Notes under the pieces: generated by a model
The model's input: only the letters and a program-made list of their open reading frames with translations
Database searches by the model: none
What the model was told of the DNA's origin: nothing
Assembly: GCA_030525455.1 (NCBI GenBank)
Contig: JAUNER010000013.1
Span: forward strand, 1-58,603
Source: Akkermansia sp.
Lineage (GTDB): Bacteria > Verrucomicrobiota > Verrucomicrobiia > Verrucomicrobiales > Akkermansiaceae
Length of the DNA: 58,603 bases
Reading direction: 5' to 3'
Shown here: piece by piece, positions 23,563-31,845 of the stretch
How the letters are laid out: each line of letters opens with the position of its first letter
How positions within the stretch are numbered: position 1 is the stretch's first letter
Program-made: the position numbers and the translations under genes

Positions 23563-24959
23563 GGGAGGATTTTGTACATTTGGTTAGTATTCCCGACCTT
23601 AGGTTTTGGGAAGTTTTTTACCGGCAAGGAAGTTGCAGAATTGGTGGCTTTCCTTGTTGGTCTTATGGTGTTGGTTGTGGTTTTGGTTCTTTTAGTTGAC
23701 GTTGTCTTTTGGGTAGACGATGCTGAAGTGGGTTTGTGAGTGCTGGTAGTCCTTTTATTTTTTGAGGTTTTTGTATTTTCAGTATGAGGTGTGTCAATTC
23801 GTGTTCCGAATGGTGTGGTAACCACGTTACTGTTTTGTTTTGGCTTAACTGTGGTCTGAATGGTAGAAGTGGGTGTTTGTTTTTGGGGGGAATGAGGGGT
23901 AGAGTGTGCTTGTTTGTCTTTCCATAGGAACCATCCAATGGCTGCACCTATGAGTAATAGAATAAAGAATACGGTGCCGGCAGATGAGCTTTTTTTTACG
24001 TGTCTGCGAATGATGGGGCGTGCACTTGAGGTGCGAAGTGCATTTGAGGTGTGTTCTAAGGTGTGAATGTAGTCTATCCACGCTTTTGCAGAGTAAAAGC
24101 GTGAGCGGGTATCCGGAGACATAGCCTTATCTATACCGGATAAGAAGTTGATGGGGTAAAGAGAGCGTAAGCCGGGATTTGATGCCACTTTGGGGTTTCT
24201 ATCAACGATAGACCGTTGGTCGGCAGGGAGCGGTACATTTCCGGTAATCAATTCATAAATGGTGCAACCTAAGCCATATATGTCACACCAAGCACCAATT
24301 TCTGCTCGTTGCCCGGGGTAAAATTCCGGTGGTGTGTAACCGGGGGTGATTTGCACGAGTCCTTGGTGTTGTAGAGTCTTGTTTCTAACAGCACCAAAGT
24401 CAATGAGTTTGGGACTGCCATCCGGCTGTACAAAGATGTTGCCTGGTTTGATGTCGCAGTGAAAAACTCCTTGGGAATGAACGTAGGTTAAAACTTCTAG
24501 GATGCTGAGTAGGAGTTTTTTTGCCTGGTCAGAGGGCATGGTTAACCCGGTGGCGTGCATGGTGGTGAGGATTTCGTAAAGGGTATTTCCCTTGATTTGC
24601 TCCATCACATAGTAGAATGTGCCATTGACGTCAAACATATCGTAGACCTTTACCACACCGGGGTGGTCTAGCTTGGAAATGACTAGGGCTTCTTGTTTGG
24701 CGTTTTCTATGGAGTTGGCAAAGTTTATTTGGCTTGCTTCGTCCTCTCTTGCTACAACTTCGCCGGTTTCTTGGTTTCGTACGGCGTAGGCATCGGGCAT
24801 ACACTCTTTGATAACAACTTGCTTGTTGCTTGATAAGTCTAATGCCAGATATGTAATGCCGAATCCGCCTGCATTTAGTACATTGAGTATCTGGTACTTC
24901 TGGTTTAGTATGGTGTGATTTGCCAGTGGATATACGATATGTTCCTCAGTCATTGTCAA
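23559..24959 (-). CDS. Membrane-anchored Ser/Thr protein kinase
   Basis: 466 residues. A Hanks-type kinase domain (~20-300) has GGFG (31-34), catalytic-lysine segment VVIKE (Lys51), HCDIKPGNIF (167-176), IDFGAVR (186-192) and an activation segment PGYTPPEF. The catalytic loop reads HCD instead of HRD, so it is a non-RD kinase. One membrane segment at ~325-345 is followed by a ~110-residue Thr/Lys/Pro-rich extracytoplasmic tail without a recognised sensor domain. It probably phosphorylates cytoplasmic proteins in response to an envelope signal. Confidence 0.9.
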   Translation of the reverse strand: MTMTEEHIVYPLANHTILNQKYQILNVLNAGGFGITYLALDLSSNKQVVIKECMPDAYAVRNQETGEVVAREDEASQINFANSIENAKQEALVISKLDHPGVVKVYDMFDVNGTFYYVMEQIKGNTLYEILTTMHATGLTMPSDQAKKLLLSILEVLTYVHSQGVFHCDIKPGNIFVQPDGSPKLIDFGAVRNKTLQHQGLVQITPGYTPPEFYPGQRAEIGAWCDIYGLGCTIYELITGNVPLPADQRSIVDRNPKVASNPGLRSLYPINFLSGIDKAMSPDTRSRFYSAKAWIDYIHTLEHTSNALRTSSARPIIRRHVKKSSSAGTVFFILLLIGAAIGWFLWKDKQAHSTPHSPQKQTPTSTIQTTVKPKQNSNVVTTPFGTRIDTPHTENTKTSKNKRTTSTHKPTSASSTQKTTSTKRTKTTTNTIRPTRKATNSATSLPVKNFPKPKVGNTNQMYKILP

Positions 24960-25014
24960 TAGTAGCTAAATGCTTGAAAATAATTGTAGTTGCTAACGAA
25001 GAAAAGTCAAGGAG

Positions 25015-25965
25015 TCAATAGCAAGAAACACGAAATTCGTATTCTTCTACGCATCCTTTTTCTAAGCAGGTACTTAGCCAGTTAAAGAGTGCTTGTACTT
25101 CTCCTGTCATTAACTCTTCTGTTGAGAGTATGTTGTTTTTCCGTTGCCCTACTGCTAGGTGAATAGGACTGAGTTCTGATAAAATGTTGATGCAATCTTG
25201 GTCTTCTGCCTTAAATATTTCTTCGGCATTCGGGAGTTTATTTAGGCATGGACCGGGGATGTCTAAGCATTTAATGCTAACTCCATACTTTGCGGCTAGG
25301 TCTCGTAGTTCGTGGCAAATTAATTCGTCAGGTAGTTCTCCTACAAGTATCAATTCGCTTGTTTGTGCCCATGATGATGTGGCCAAGGTTCGAAAAAAAT
25401 CTTTGCGTACTTCTTCTAAGTCTCGGCTGTAACTTAGGCATGCACTTCTCACTTTTATTTGTGCATTACCTAGCATTTGTCTTCGTTTGAGGGCTTCTTT
25501 ATCAAAAATGAGAGATTTGCCATCCCAGTCGCCTTCGGGCCATTCCACGATGGCTAGATCCGGCTGTAACCATGAGTTTCCTTCCTCGCTGTTGCTAAAA
25601 ACAAAAACACCATGCCCGGATGTATCATAATATCGTACTGCTATAGCTAGGGCTTTGGCTCGTGTATTGTTTGTGCCTGAATTGTTCTCGCCTAAAAAAA
25701 TAGGTAAAATCCCGCGTGTTTGCCCACTTGTGTTTGAGTGTGTGCGACGATAGTAGCCTTGTCCTCGTTCTACTTTGGCTATTTTAGACTCAGGCTCTGC
25801 GGCTATGAGTGAAAAATGATGTCGTAATGAGGCATCAGAGTAACCTTCTCCTAGTTTTTGGCGTACTAAGCGTATGAGTTCTGTCCCTTTGATGGCTTCT
25901 GTCGGACTTGTTGGCAGTAGCTTAGGTAATAGTTCCTCTAGTTGCTCACGTAAATTCATCTGCAT
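25015..25965 (-). CDS. HTH plus nuclease-like protein, HrgA/COG2958-like
   Basis: ~317 residues. The N-terminus (EQLEELLPKLLPT...AIKGTELIRLVRQKLG...YSDASLRHHFS) looks like a helix-turn-helix domain ending in KVERGQGYYRR. The C-terminal half follows a restriction-nuclease-like pattern: QPDLAIVEWPEGDW, then KVRSACLSYS and RKDFFRTLATSSWAQTSELILVGE, resembling the HrgA/COG2958 FFxAxxxSSWA region. The expected Glu before the active-site Lys is unclear. I use the internal ATG at 25965. The frame is open to 26211, but that extra part looks unstructured. Confidence 0.5.
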   Translation of the reverse strand: MQMNLREQLEELLPKLLPTSPTEAIKGTELIRLVRQKLGEGYSDASLRHHFSLIAAEPESKIAKVERGQGYYRRTHSNTSGQTRGILPIFLGENNSGTNNTRAKALAIAVRYYDTSGHGVFVFSNSEEGNSWLQPDLAIVEWPEGDWDGKSLIFDKEALKRRQMLGNAQIKVRSACLSYSRDLEEVRKDFFRTLATSSWAQTSELILVGELPDELICHELRDLAAKYGVSIKCLDIPGPCLNKLPNAEEIFKAEDQDCINILSELSPIHLAVGQRKNNILSTEELMTGEVQALFNWLSTCLEKGCVEEYEFRVSCY

Positions 25966-26877
25966 TATTAAATCATGATTTAAGTCCAGCTTCAAGTGTA
26001 GATGAGGTAAATAATGGGCTAGAGGATATGGAAATTTTGTGATCGCTGATGATGAGTCGTAGATTGGGATGAGCGGAGCGAGTAAGTTCGTAATACGTTT
26101 GGAATCTATCTGAGTCAGCAAGTCTCGCTTCTCCTTAAAACTTTTCGTGAGGCTCTTGTTGTTCGGTCTGGTCAAGGTTTGTAAAAGGTTTGTGCCATTT
26201 GGAAGTTTCACTGGTTTACTATGGTACTAAATGCACTCTCTCCTCAGCTTAGCTCTGCTAAAATCCGTTACTTAATCTAAATGGAAAACAAATTTTGCAC
26301 CAATAACAAAGATTTTATATTAAAAACTTATGTTGTCCTAAAACTTAAAAAGATTTTTAGCGAAGAGGATTTCTAAAATAACTCTACATACACTTCTTCA
26401 GTATATGAACCATTAAAACAACATCTGCTTTTCCGGACTCGTTGCACTCTTTCGACTCAATTAATTGCTTCAATGATTCTCTATCACAATAGAGTGCTTT
26501 TTAAGTTCTCTGGTAAAGAGAATACAGTATTGCTAATGCTGATTTTTATAAGATATTTACAATCTGTAGTATAAAAACATCTAATTTCCTCGTATTCGCA
26601 AATTTATATGGCATAGGTATTTTTATAAAAACTATTATATTGATTGTGTAATAGTTACATAATTGTCGACATTTTGTACTTGATTCAGCATTAGCAATGT
26701 TGTAGTCTTTTTGACAGCATATGTGTAAATTTTTTCTCAAATATACTGTTTCAACACTCCCATCTCTTTCTTTTAGCAAAATAGGCAAATGTATTCTCGC
26801 TATCCGTAAAAGATAAACTCTCAGTCCGTTGAAACTATCTAGCATATTATTTCAAACTAATAAAAAAGAATAATCTC
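25966..26877. other. AT-rich intergenic region before the MBOAT gene
   Basis: No convincing gene. Two tandem hairpins occur at 26479-26494 (CTCTAT/ATAGAG, then TGCTTTTTA, terminator-like) and 26506-26522 (TTCTCT/AGAGAA). From ~26220 the DNA becomes clearly more AT-rich than the left flank and stays so to ~29340. Confidence 0.5.
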
Positions 26878-28284
26878 ATGGACTTCTCAAGTATAACTTT
26901 GTGGACTATTCTCATTGTTTGGTTCTTTACCATTCAAATCATCAATTATATTCTAAAAAAATCATCTTACATAAACACACTTATCAAATTAGAAATCAGT
27001 CTTCTGGGTATCATTCTTTTAGGCATGGTATCTCATGAATCTCTTTTTATTTTCATTAGTGTGTTACTGCTCGCATGGATTGGATGCAAATGTGGTTTTA
27101 ATTTATCAATTAAGAAAAAGAAAATCCTCTTAGGGTTTCTAATCAGCATTTTACTTCTTCCTTTGCTATATTACAAATATGCAGACTTTTTACTAAACGA
27201 TGTATCCAATCTGAAATTTGACACGCTACGTGACATAATCATCCCAGTTGGCATATCTTTCTATACTTTCCAGATTATCAGTTTTTGCATAGATACTTTA
27301 CTTCGGGGAAATGCTATTCCAAAATTTATTGATTATTTCAACTTTTGTGGATTCTTCCCACAAATTGTAGCAGGTCCTATTGAACGAAGGGATGACCTGC
27401 TTCCTCAAATGCAAAATATTAACCTGACTCCTATTAAATCTAATTATGAAGCCGGAATCCCTTTTGTCATCTTGGGACTATTCTTTAAGTTATGCCTGGC
27501 CGACAACTTAGCTGTTCCTTTTGATTCTGCATACAAAGGGGATAGTGCTTATGTCATTTGGCTCAATAACCTATTATTTACATTTAGAATCTATTTTGAC
27601 TTTGCCGGATATGGATTAACTGCATACGGCCTCGCCAAATGTCTCGGAGTAACTCTAAGAATGAACTTCCTCAGCCCTTATACCGCTACAAACATTACTG
27701 AATTTTGGAGACGTTGGCACACATCTCTTACCCTATGGTTCCGTGACTACATTTACTTTTCAATGGGGGGGAGCCGAACAAAAAGATGGGCATTAAATAT
27801 ACTAATCGTCTTCACTATTTCCGGTGTATGGCATGGGGCAGGATGGAATTTTATTATGTGGGGTGCTTTTGCCGGCATTGCCATGGTTCTTCACCGTCTG
27901 TTTAGAAATAAAGGTTTTTCTCTTCCATCCTATATAGGCTGGTCTCTTACTTTTTGTATGATGGTTTTTGTATGGATGTTTTTCTACGATACCGACAATG
28001 CATTGTTATATCAACATATAAACACCATATTTTCCACTGATGCATATAATTTCGATGTGTTTTATAGTGAAATCCAAAGTAACAAAGCCTCCTTTGCCAT
28101 AGCTTTTGTTTTCATCCCTTTGTCTTTCCTTATTGTACTTTTTGAACTTTTCTCTATTAAAAAGTATGGTGAGGCAAATCCATATCAGATATTTCTGTCT
28201 CCTTATGCATGTGGCATCATGTGTTTTCTAATGGTTATTTTCAGACCATCTATCCAAAATTCTTTCATTTACTTTGCTTTCTAA
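26878..28284 (+). CDS. MBOAT-family O-acyltransferase, AlgI/DltB-like
   Basis: 468 residues with about ten or more membrane segments. Family motifs are GFFPQIVAGPIERRDDL, FWRRWHTSLTLWFRDYIY, SMGGSR and SGVWHGAGWNFIMWG, whose His319 is the catalytic MBOAT histidine. Such proteins move acetyl or other acyl groups across the inner membrane to acylate exported polysaccharides or cell-wall polymers, with an SGNH/DltD-like partner. The next gene, 1 base away, encodes such a partner. Base composition is AT-rich, suggesting acquisition. Confidence 0.92.
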   Translation: MDFSSITLWTILIVWFFTIQIINYILKKSSYINTLIKLEISLLGIILLGMVSHESLFIFISVLLLAWIGCKCGFNLSIKKKKILLGFLISILLLPLLYYKYADFLLNDVSNLKFDTLRDIIIPVGISFYTFQIISFCIDTLLRGNAIPKFIDYFNFCGFFPQIVAGPIERRDDLLPQMQNINLTPIKSNYEAGIPFVILGLFFKLCLADNLAVPFDSAYKGDSAYVIWLNNLLFTFRIYFDFAGYGLTAYGLAKCLGVTLRMNFLSPYTATNITEFWRRWHTSLTLWFRDYIYFSMGGSRTKRWALNILIVFTISGVWHGAGWNFIMWGAFAGIAMVLHRLFRNKGFSLPSYIGWSLTFCMMVFVWMFFYDTDNALLYQHINTIFSTDAYNFDVFYSEIQSNKASFAIAFVFIPLSFLIVLFELFSIKKYGEANPYQIFLSPYACGIMCFLMVIFRPSIQNSFIYFAF

Positions 28285-28285
28285 T

Positions 28286-29272
28286 ATGAAAAAGCTGCTC
28301 TCTTGCATTATTTTATCAACGATTTTGGCGAGTATTGTAAATCGTGCATACGAACATTACTTACGTCCTGATAGCCTTTTTTTCTCTAATTGTTTAGAAG
28401 CCTCAAAAAAATGGGCTTATGAACTCAGGAAAAAAGATGAACCTTGCTATGTATTTGCAGGAGGAAGTGAAGTGAGAATGAGCATCGAACCTTCAATTAT
28501 GCTAGACAAATACGGAGTTAGAGCTATAAATGCAGGTGTACAAGCAGGTAATGGTATAAGAGGTAATGCACAAACAGCTTTGTCTTTTCTAAAAAAAGGA
28601 GACACTTTAGTTCTTAGTTATCTTCCCGGAAGTGATGCAGGGATAACTCATACTGGGATTCATTTTTGCTATACTACAGATGAAAGTAACACAATAAAAA
28701 AAGAGTTGATTCCCTACTCGTTCAAAAATTTATCAGACTTAGCCTGTGGCTCGACTACTAATTATTGTATACACTTAATGAGAATTTTAACCAGACCTCA
28801 TTGCATATATAGATATACTTCTGCTCAAAATGCTTCAATCACCGATTCCGGCAGAGTCGAAGTATTTCTAAATGATGAACAAAACAAAAGTATAATTTCT
28901 TCTTGTAAAAAAAGTGTCGAACCAAATATGGATGGTTGGGAAAACTTAATTTATGAAATAAAAGAAATATGCAAAAATCGAGGTGTTAATTTTATTATGT
29001 ATATGTCAAGAGGACATTCCCATGAGAGCTACAGATATATACATGCAAAGCAAACATTATATTTTACTGAACTAGGCATACCATTTATTAAGGATCCTTA
29101 CCTAGGCTGTTGGGAGAATTCAAATAAATATTCAGATACAGCAAATCATTTAAGCATTGAAGGCGGAATAGAATATTCTCAATTTCTAGCCAATCAACTT
29201 AATAATAGACAATTTTGGACAAAGTCAGAATTACAGCAAATAATAGCTTCTTTTAATAAAACCAACATGTAA
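28286..29272 (+). CDS. SGNH/DltD-like partner of the MBOAT acyltransferase
   Basis: ~328 residues. An N-terminal hydrophobic segment (residues ~3-19) anchors it facing the periplasm. VFAGGSEVRMSIEPSIM fits the GSS-type block I of SGNH hydrolases. Near the end, DTANHLSIEGGIEYS has the D..H catalytic pair. In AlgI/AlgX and DltB/DltD systems this partner completes polymer acylation. Start chosen at the ATG one base after the MBOAT stop; a TTG at 28274 is less likely. AT-rich like its partner. Confidence 0.75.
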   Translation: MKKLLSCIILSTILASIVNRAYEHYLRPDSLFFSNCLEASKKWAYELRKKDEPCYVFAGGSEVRMSIEPSIMLDKYGVRAINAGVQAGNGIRGNAQTALSFLKKGDTLVLSYLPGSDAGITHTGIHFCYTTDESNTIKKELIPYSFKNLSDLACGSTTNYCIHLMRILTRPHCIYRYTSAQNASITDSGRVEVFLNDEQNKSIISSCKKSVEPNMDGWENLIYEIKEICKNRGVNFIMYMSRGHSHESYRYIHAKQTLYFTELGIPFIKDPYLGCWENSNKYSDTANHLSIEGGIEYSQFLANQLNNRQFWTKSELQQIIASFNKTNM

Positions 29273-29401
29273 TTTAGAAGGGAATGTTGAGTCGTGATTA
29301 CATTTTTTCTTATATCATGTGATGTAAAAAAACATTAAGAGATTTTACGAATCTCAAAAAAAACTTTTGTATAAGGATTAGGGTAGTTGGGGGAAGGGAT
29401 A

Positions 29402-30031
29402 TCAGGAATGAGATTTTATGAAGCGTTCATCAGCACCAAGCTTTTTTTTACCACGGCGCGGTATAATTTCGATAATGGCTTCCGAGTGGTTTCTAAGTCG
29501 CCATTTGAGGATATTTAGGAATTCCGTATCGTTCCAGGATGGTTCGGGAATAACGATAAAGCCTTTGTTGATAACGTAATTGAGTTTGCTAAAACGCAAA
29601 CAGTAATATAAGGCAGTTTTGTCTTTGACGTTAGATATGTTGATTTTTGCGTAGGAAAATTTACACGGTCTGTTTTCATTTGCAGCCCTAGTAACAATTT
29701 CTTTAATGTAGGTATTTTCAAAATCTGAATAAAGGAATTTAGAAGCTAGACGAAATTTTTCTAGCTCATCTTTAGTCATTTTTTCTGCATGGGTGGTAAG
29801 GTATGAAGAGATAATACCCATACAGTGGCTGATTTCATCGGTAGAAAGTTGTTCTGTTTTGTGAATACAGTCGCAGAATAGGTTTAGGAATAACTTTGTG
29901 ATATGAGCCTTAATTTGCTCTAATTCATCATGAGACAAATCATTTTGGAGATGATTAAGACCACATTGAAGCTTCACGAGAATCGTATTAATGATTTCGG
30001 CACAGGATTGGTTTTGAGAAGAAGTAGTCAT
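29402..30031 (-). CDS. Hypothetical protein
   Basis: ~209 residues from the ATG at 30031 (frame open to 30082). The first ~120 residues look helical. The last ~80 (NVKDKTALYYCLRFSKLNYV to the basic end PRRGKKKLG) look mixed alpha/beta. No signal peptide, membrane segment or known motif is seen. It stands alone between the acyltransferase pair and the amidohydrolase-like gene. Function not recognised. Confidence 0.6.
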   Translation of the reverse strand: MTTSSQNQSCAEIINTILVKLQCGLNHLQNDLSHDELEQIKAHITKLFLNLFCDCIHKTEQLSTDEISHCMGIISSYLTTHAEKMTKDELEKFRLASKFLYSDFENTYIKEIVTRAANENRPCKFSYAKINISNVKDKTALYYCLRFSKLNYVINKGFIVIPEPSWNDTEFLNILKWRLRNHSEAIIEIIPRRGKKKLGADERFIKSHS

Positions 30032-30118
30032 AGTAAGAGGAATGCGAAAAGTGAAAATGAGAGAAAAGCCCTCTTTGCTCACGAAAGCAAAGCGATGAAC
30101 AAAGAGGGCGAACCATGA

Positions 30119-31474
30119 TTATGAACGACGAATGATGTCTGCGCAATCAGCTACAAACTTGCGAATTGTATCGAAACCGTCTGTTAATTTCATGGATTGT
30201 TCATCCATGTATAAGCTACGTTTAATTTCCAGCATGACAGAGTAGACCCGAGAGTCTTTCTGGTAGAACATACTCGGCACAAGAGCTCCGGAGAATGGGG
30301 TATTAAGCCCAACACTTAAGCCATACTTGCGACAACACTCGGCAAGTTTATCAATTAATAGAGGGTTAGAATGAAACTCTTCAAACCCAATGCACACATC
30401 GGGTTTTTCACCAGGTGTAGCCCCGGGCATATCGTAAGATTCCGGATAACTGTGAAGGTCTAGTAAACGAGCTTTGCCGTGCAGACGAAGACTATGGTAA
30501 ATGTGCATAGTAAGGCGTTCATGATGTGGGTAGTAATACAAATCCAGCAGTTCTTGTTTTTCCTTGTCAGTTGGAGAATGACGAAGAACGGAACCATCGT
30601 AGCCCTTTGTATAAACAACCCCTGCACCAAATTTGGCGGCAGACTCTAGCTCATCATCCACGAATCTTTCTGTATCGACAACAATTCTCGACACCGGAGC
30701 TATAACCGGAATAATGCCTACTTGTTCATCTAGCATCTTATCTGTATATAAATCAGCTGATTGATATGCCAGACGATTGATTTCATAAGGGGGGAGTAGG
30801 AAGTTTGAATCCTGCGGAATGTCAATAGAAGCATGAGGTAAATTAACTACCAGAGGCACTTCATCCTGAAAATGAGAAACCAAGTCTTGGAACTCCATAA
30901 TCTCCTTGAAGAAAAGAGTGGGGGTATCGTATGAATTATTATTAGGCAATCCCGGAGTGATGTGGAACTGCTGTAATAACTCCTGATGCTCATCACTAAC
31001 CATGAAATTCCCATGTAAATGTGATCTATGGATCAGATATCTCAGATAGTCATAGTCGAACCTATTTGGTTCATATAGGAGTAGCGATTCTTTATTACCA
31101 TGATATGGAGTTTCTCTGGTAGCATTGATAGGGTCAAATGCTCTGGAAAACATTCTCCCATCACTGATGGCATAGATGCGGAATAACTTATTTTTAGTAC
31201 CGCCTTGGGCTTGGCAAATCCATGGACTATATGGGTCTAGCCAACGCATCAGCATTTCGTACATCGTAAAGTGACGCTTACTCTTGTAATTTTGAATAAA
31301 CGCAGGAGAAATGCAGTATTTGAACTCATGCAGGTTGAGCAAATCATAGAGGTGTGGACTAATCTTTGTCCAGTTCTCTACAAGGATTTCGCTGTCAACG
31401 ACAACTTTTGTTGTTTCTGCGTAGCGACCGGAAGTGTAACGCTTCCCCGACGTGGTGATGGAATTTGTGTCCAT
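30119..31474 (-). CDS. N-formylglutamate amidohydrolase-like protein with an N-terminal extension
   Basis: 451 residues. The C-terminal ~245 form an FGase domain: VVNLPHASIDIP (209-220), IIPVIAPVSRIVVDTERF, ARLLDLHSYPE and a CIGFEE/SVGLNTPFSG end; family members are zinc hydrolases acting on N-formylglutamate or related amides. The first ~200 residues match no domain I know. There is no hut neighbour, so a histidine-degradation role is not supported by context. The start ATG follows a ~215-base leader with a terminator and a competing stem, which implies regulated expression. Confidence 0.75.
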   Translation of the reverse strand: MDTNSITTSGKRYTSGRYAETTKVVVDSEILVENWTKISPHLYDLLNLHEFKYCISPAFIQNYKSKRHFTMYEMLMRWLDPYSPWICQAQGGTKNKLFRIYAISDGRMFSRAFDPINATRETPYHGNKESLLLYEPNRFDYDYLRYLIHRSHLHGNFMVSDEHQELLQQFHITPGLPNNNSYDTPTLFFKEIMEFQDLVSHFQDEVPLVVNLPHASIDIPQDSNFLLPPYEINRLAYQSADLYTDKMLDEQVGIIPVIAPVSRIVVDTERFVDDELESAAKFGAGVVYTKGYDGSVLRHSPTDKEKQELLDLYYYPHHERLTMHIYHSLRLHGKARLLDLHSYPESYDMPGATPGEKPDVCIGFEEFHSNPLLIDKLAECCRKYGLSVGLNTPFSGALVPSMFYQKDSRVYSVMLEIKRSLYMDEQSMKLTDGFDTIRKFVADCADIIRRS

Positions 31475-31530
31475 TTTAATTTATTGTTTGGGTTAAAATG
31501 GACGGATAATGTGTCTAAATCAGAGGAAAT

Positions 31531-31575
31531 AAAAAAGCCGTGGTTCAGACTCCTTTTGGGAGTATGTGCCACGGC
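31531..31575 (-). terminator. Leader terminator of the amidohydrolase-like gene
   Basis: On the minus strand GCCGTGG (31575-31569) pairs with CCACGGC (31543-31537), with an inner ACTCC/GGAGT stem, followed by TTTTTT. It ends ~55 bases before the start codon, inside the 5' leader. Confidence 0.8.
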
Positions 31576-31690
31576 ATCTTACTTCGTTCAATCAGCACCT
31601 GCTGAAGGATTGACCTTTATGCCGTCACATTTTTTGCAGTGGTTGCTTGGTCCCACTAGACCTCGAAGAGCACTTGCTCTCGCTGGGAAT
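31531..31690 (-). ncRNA. Structured leader RNA, riboswitch- or attenuator-like
   Basis: The leader folds into: a hairpin GAGC-AAGT-GCTC closed by CGA/TCG (~31683-31665); AGTGG/CCACT (~31656-31637); and a long stem TGTG-ACGGCAT (31629-31619) with ATGCCGT..CACA (31577-31565) that encloses TCAAT..CAGC/GCTG..ATTGA. The 3' strand of the long stem (31577-31571) shares bases with the 5' strand of the terminator (31575-31569). Long stem and terminator therefore exclude each other, the hallmark of a transcription-attenuation switch. No known riboswitch class is matched. Confidence 0.55.
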
Positions 31691-31695
31691 AGAAA

Positions 31696-31723
31696 ATCAT
31701 AATTGACGGTGATTTGTCAACAA
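31696..31723 (-). promoter_or_regulatory. Promoter of the structured leader
   Basis: Minus strand TTGTTG (31723-31718), 16 bases, TATGAT (31701-31696). A consensus TTGACA at 31720-31715 overlaps but is only 13 bases from that -10. Transcription would start near 31690. Confidence 0.5.
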
Positions 31724-31782
31724 AAAAATAAAAAAAATTTACTTCTTTTATAAATTGTTTATTATTAGTATTGAATAGAAGT

Positions 31783-31815
31783 AAAAAATCCCTGTTGCTA
31801 AAACTAGCAACAGGG
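31783..31815 (-). terminator. Terminator after leuA
   Basis: CCCTGTTGCTA (31790-31800) pairs perfectly with TAGCAACAGGG (31805-31815). On the minus strand the stem is followed by TTTTTT. It lies 31 bases after the leuA stop and separates leuA from the downstream leader. Confidence 0.9.
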
Positions 31816-31845
31816 ACAAAGAAACGGGAAAGAGAGGAAGTTTGA

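Noticed and set aside
26546..26845. 99-residue minus-strand ORF in AT-rich DNA
   Set aside because: Low-complexity product with no motif or ribosome site, in DNA where long chance frames are expected.
31600..31665. SAM-I (S-box) riboswitch
   Set aside because: GCAACC and a GGTCAATCC-like string are present in the right order, but the flanking P1 helix and kink-turn motif are missing and the terminator logic is reversed.
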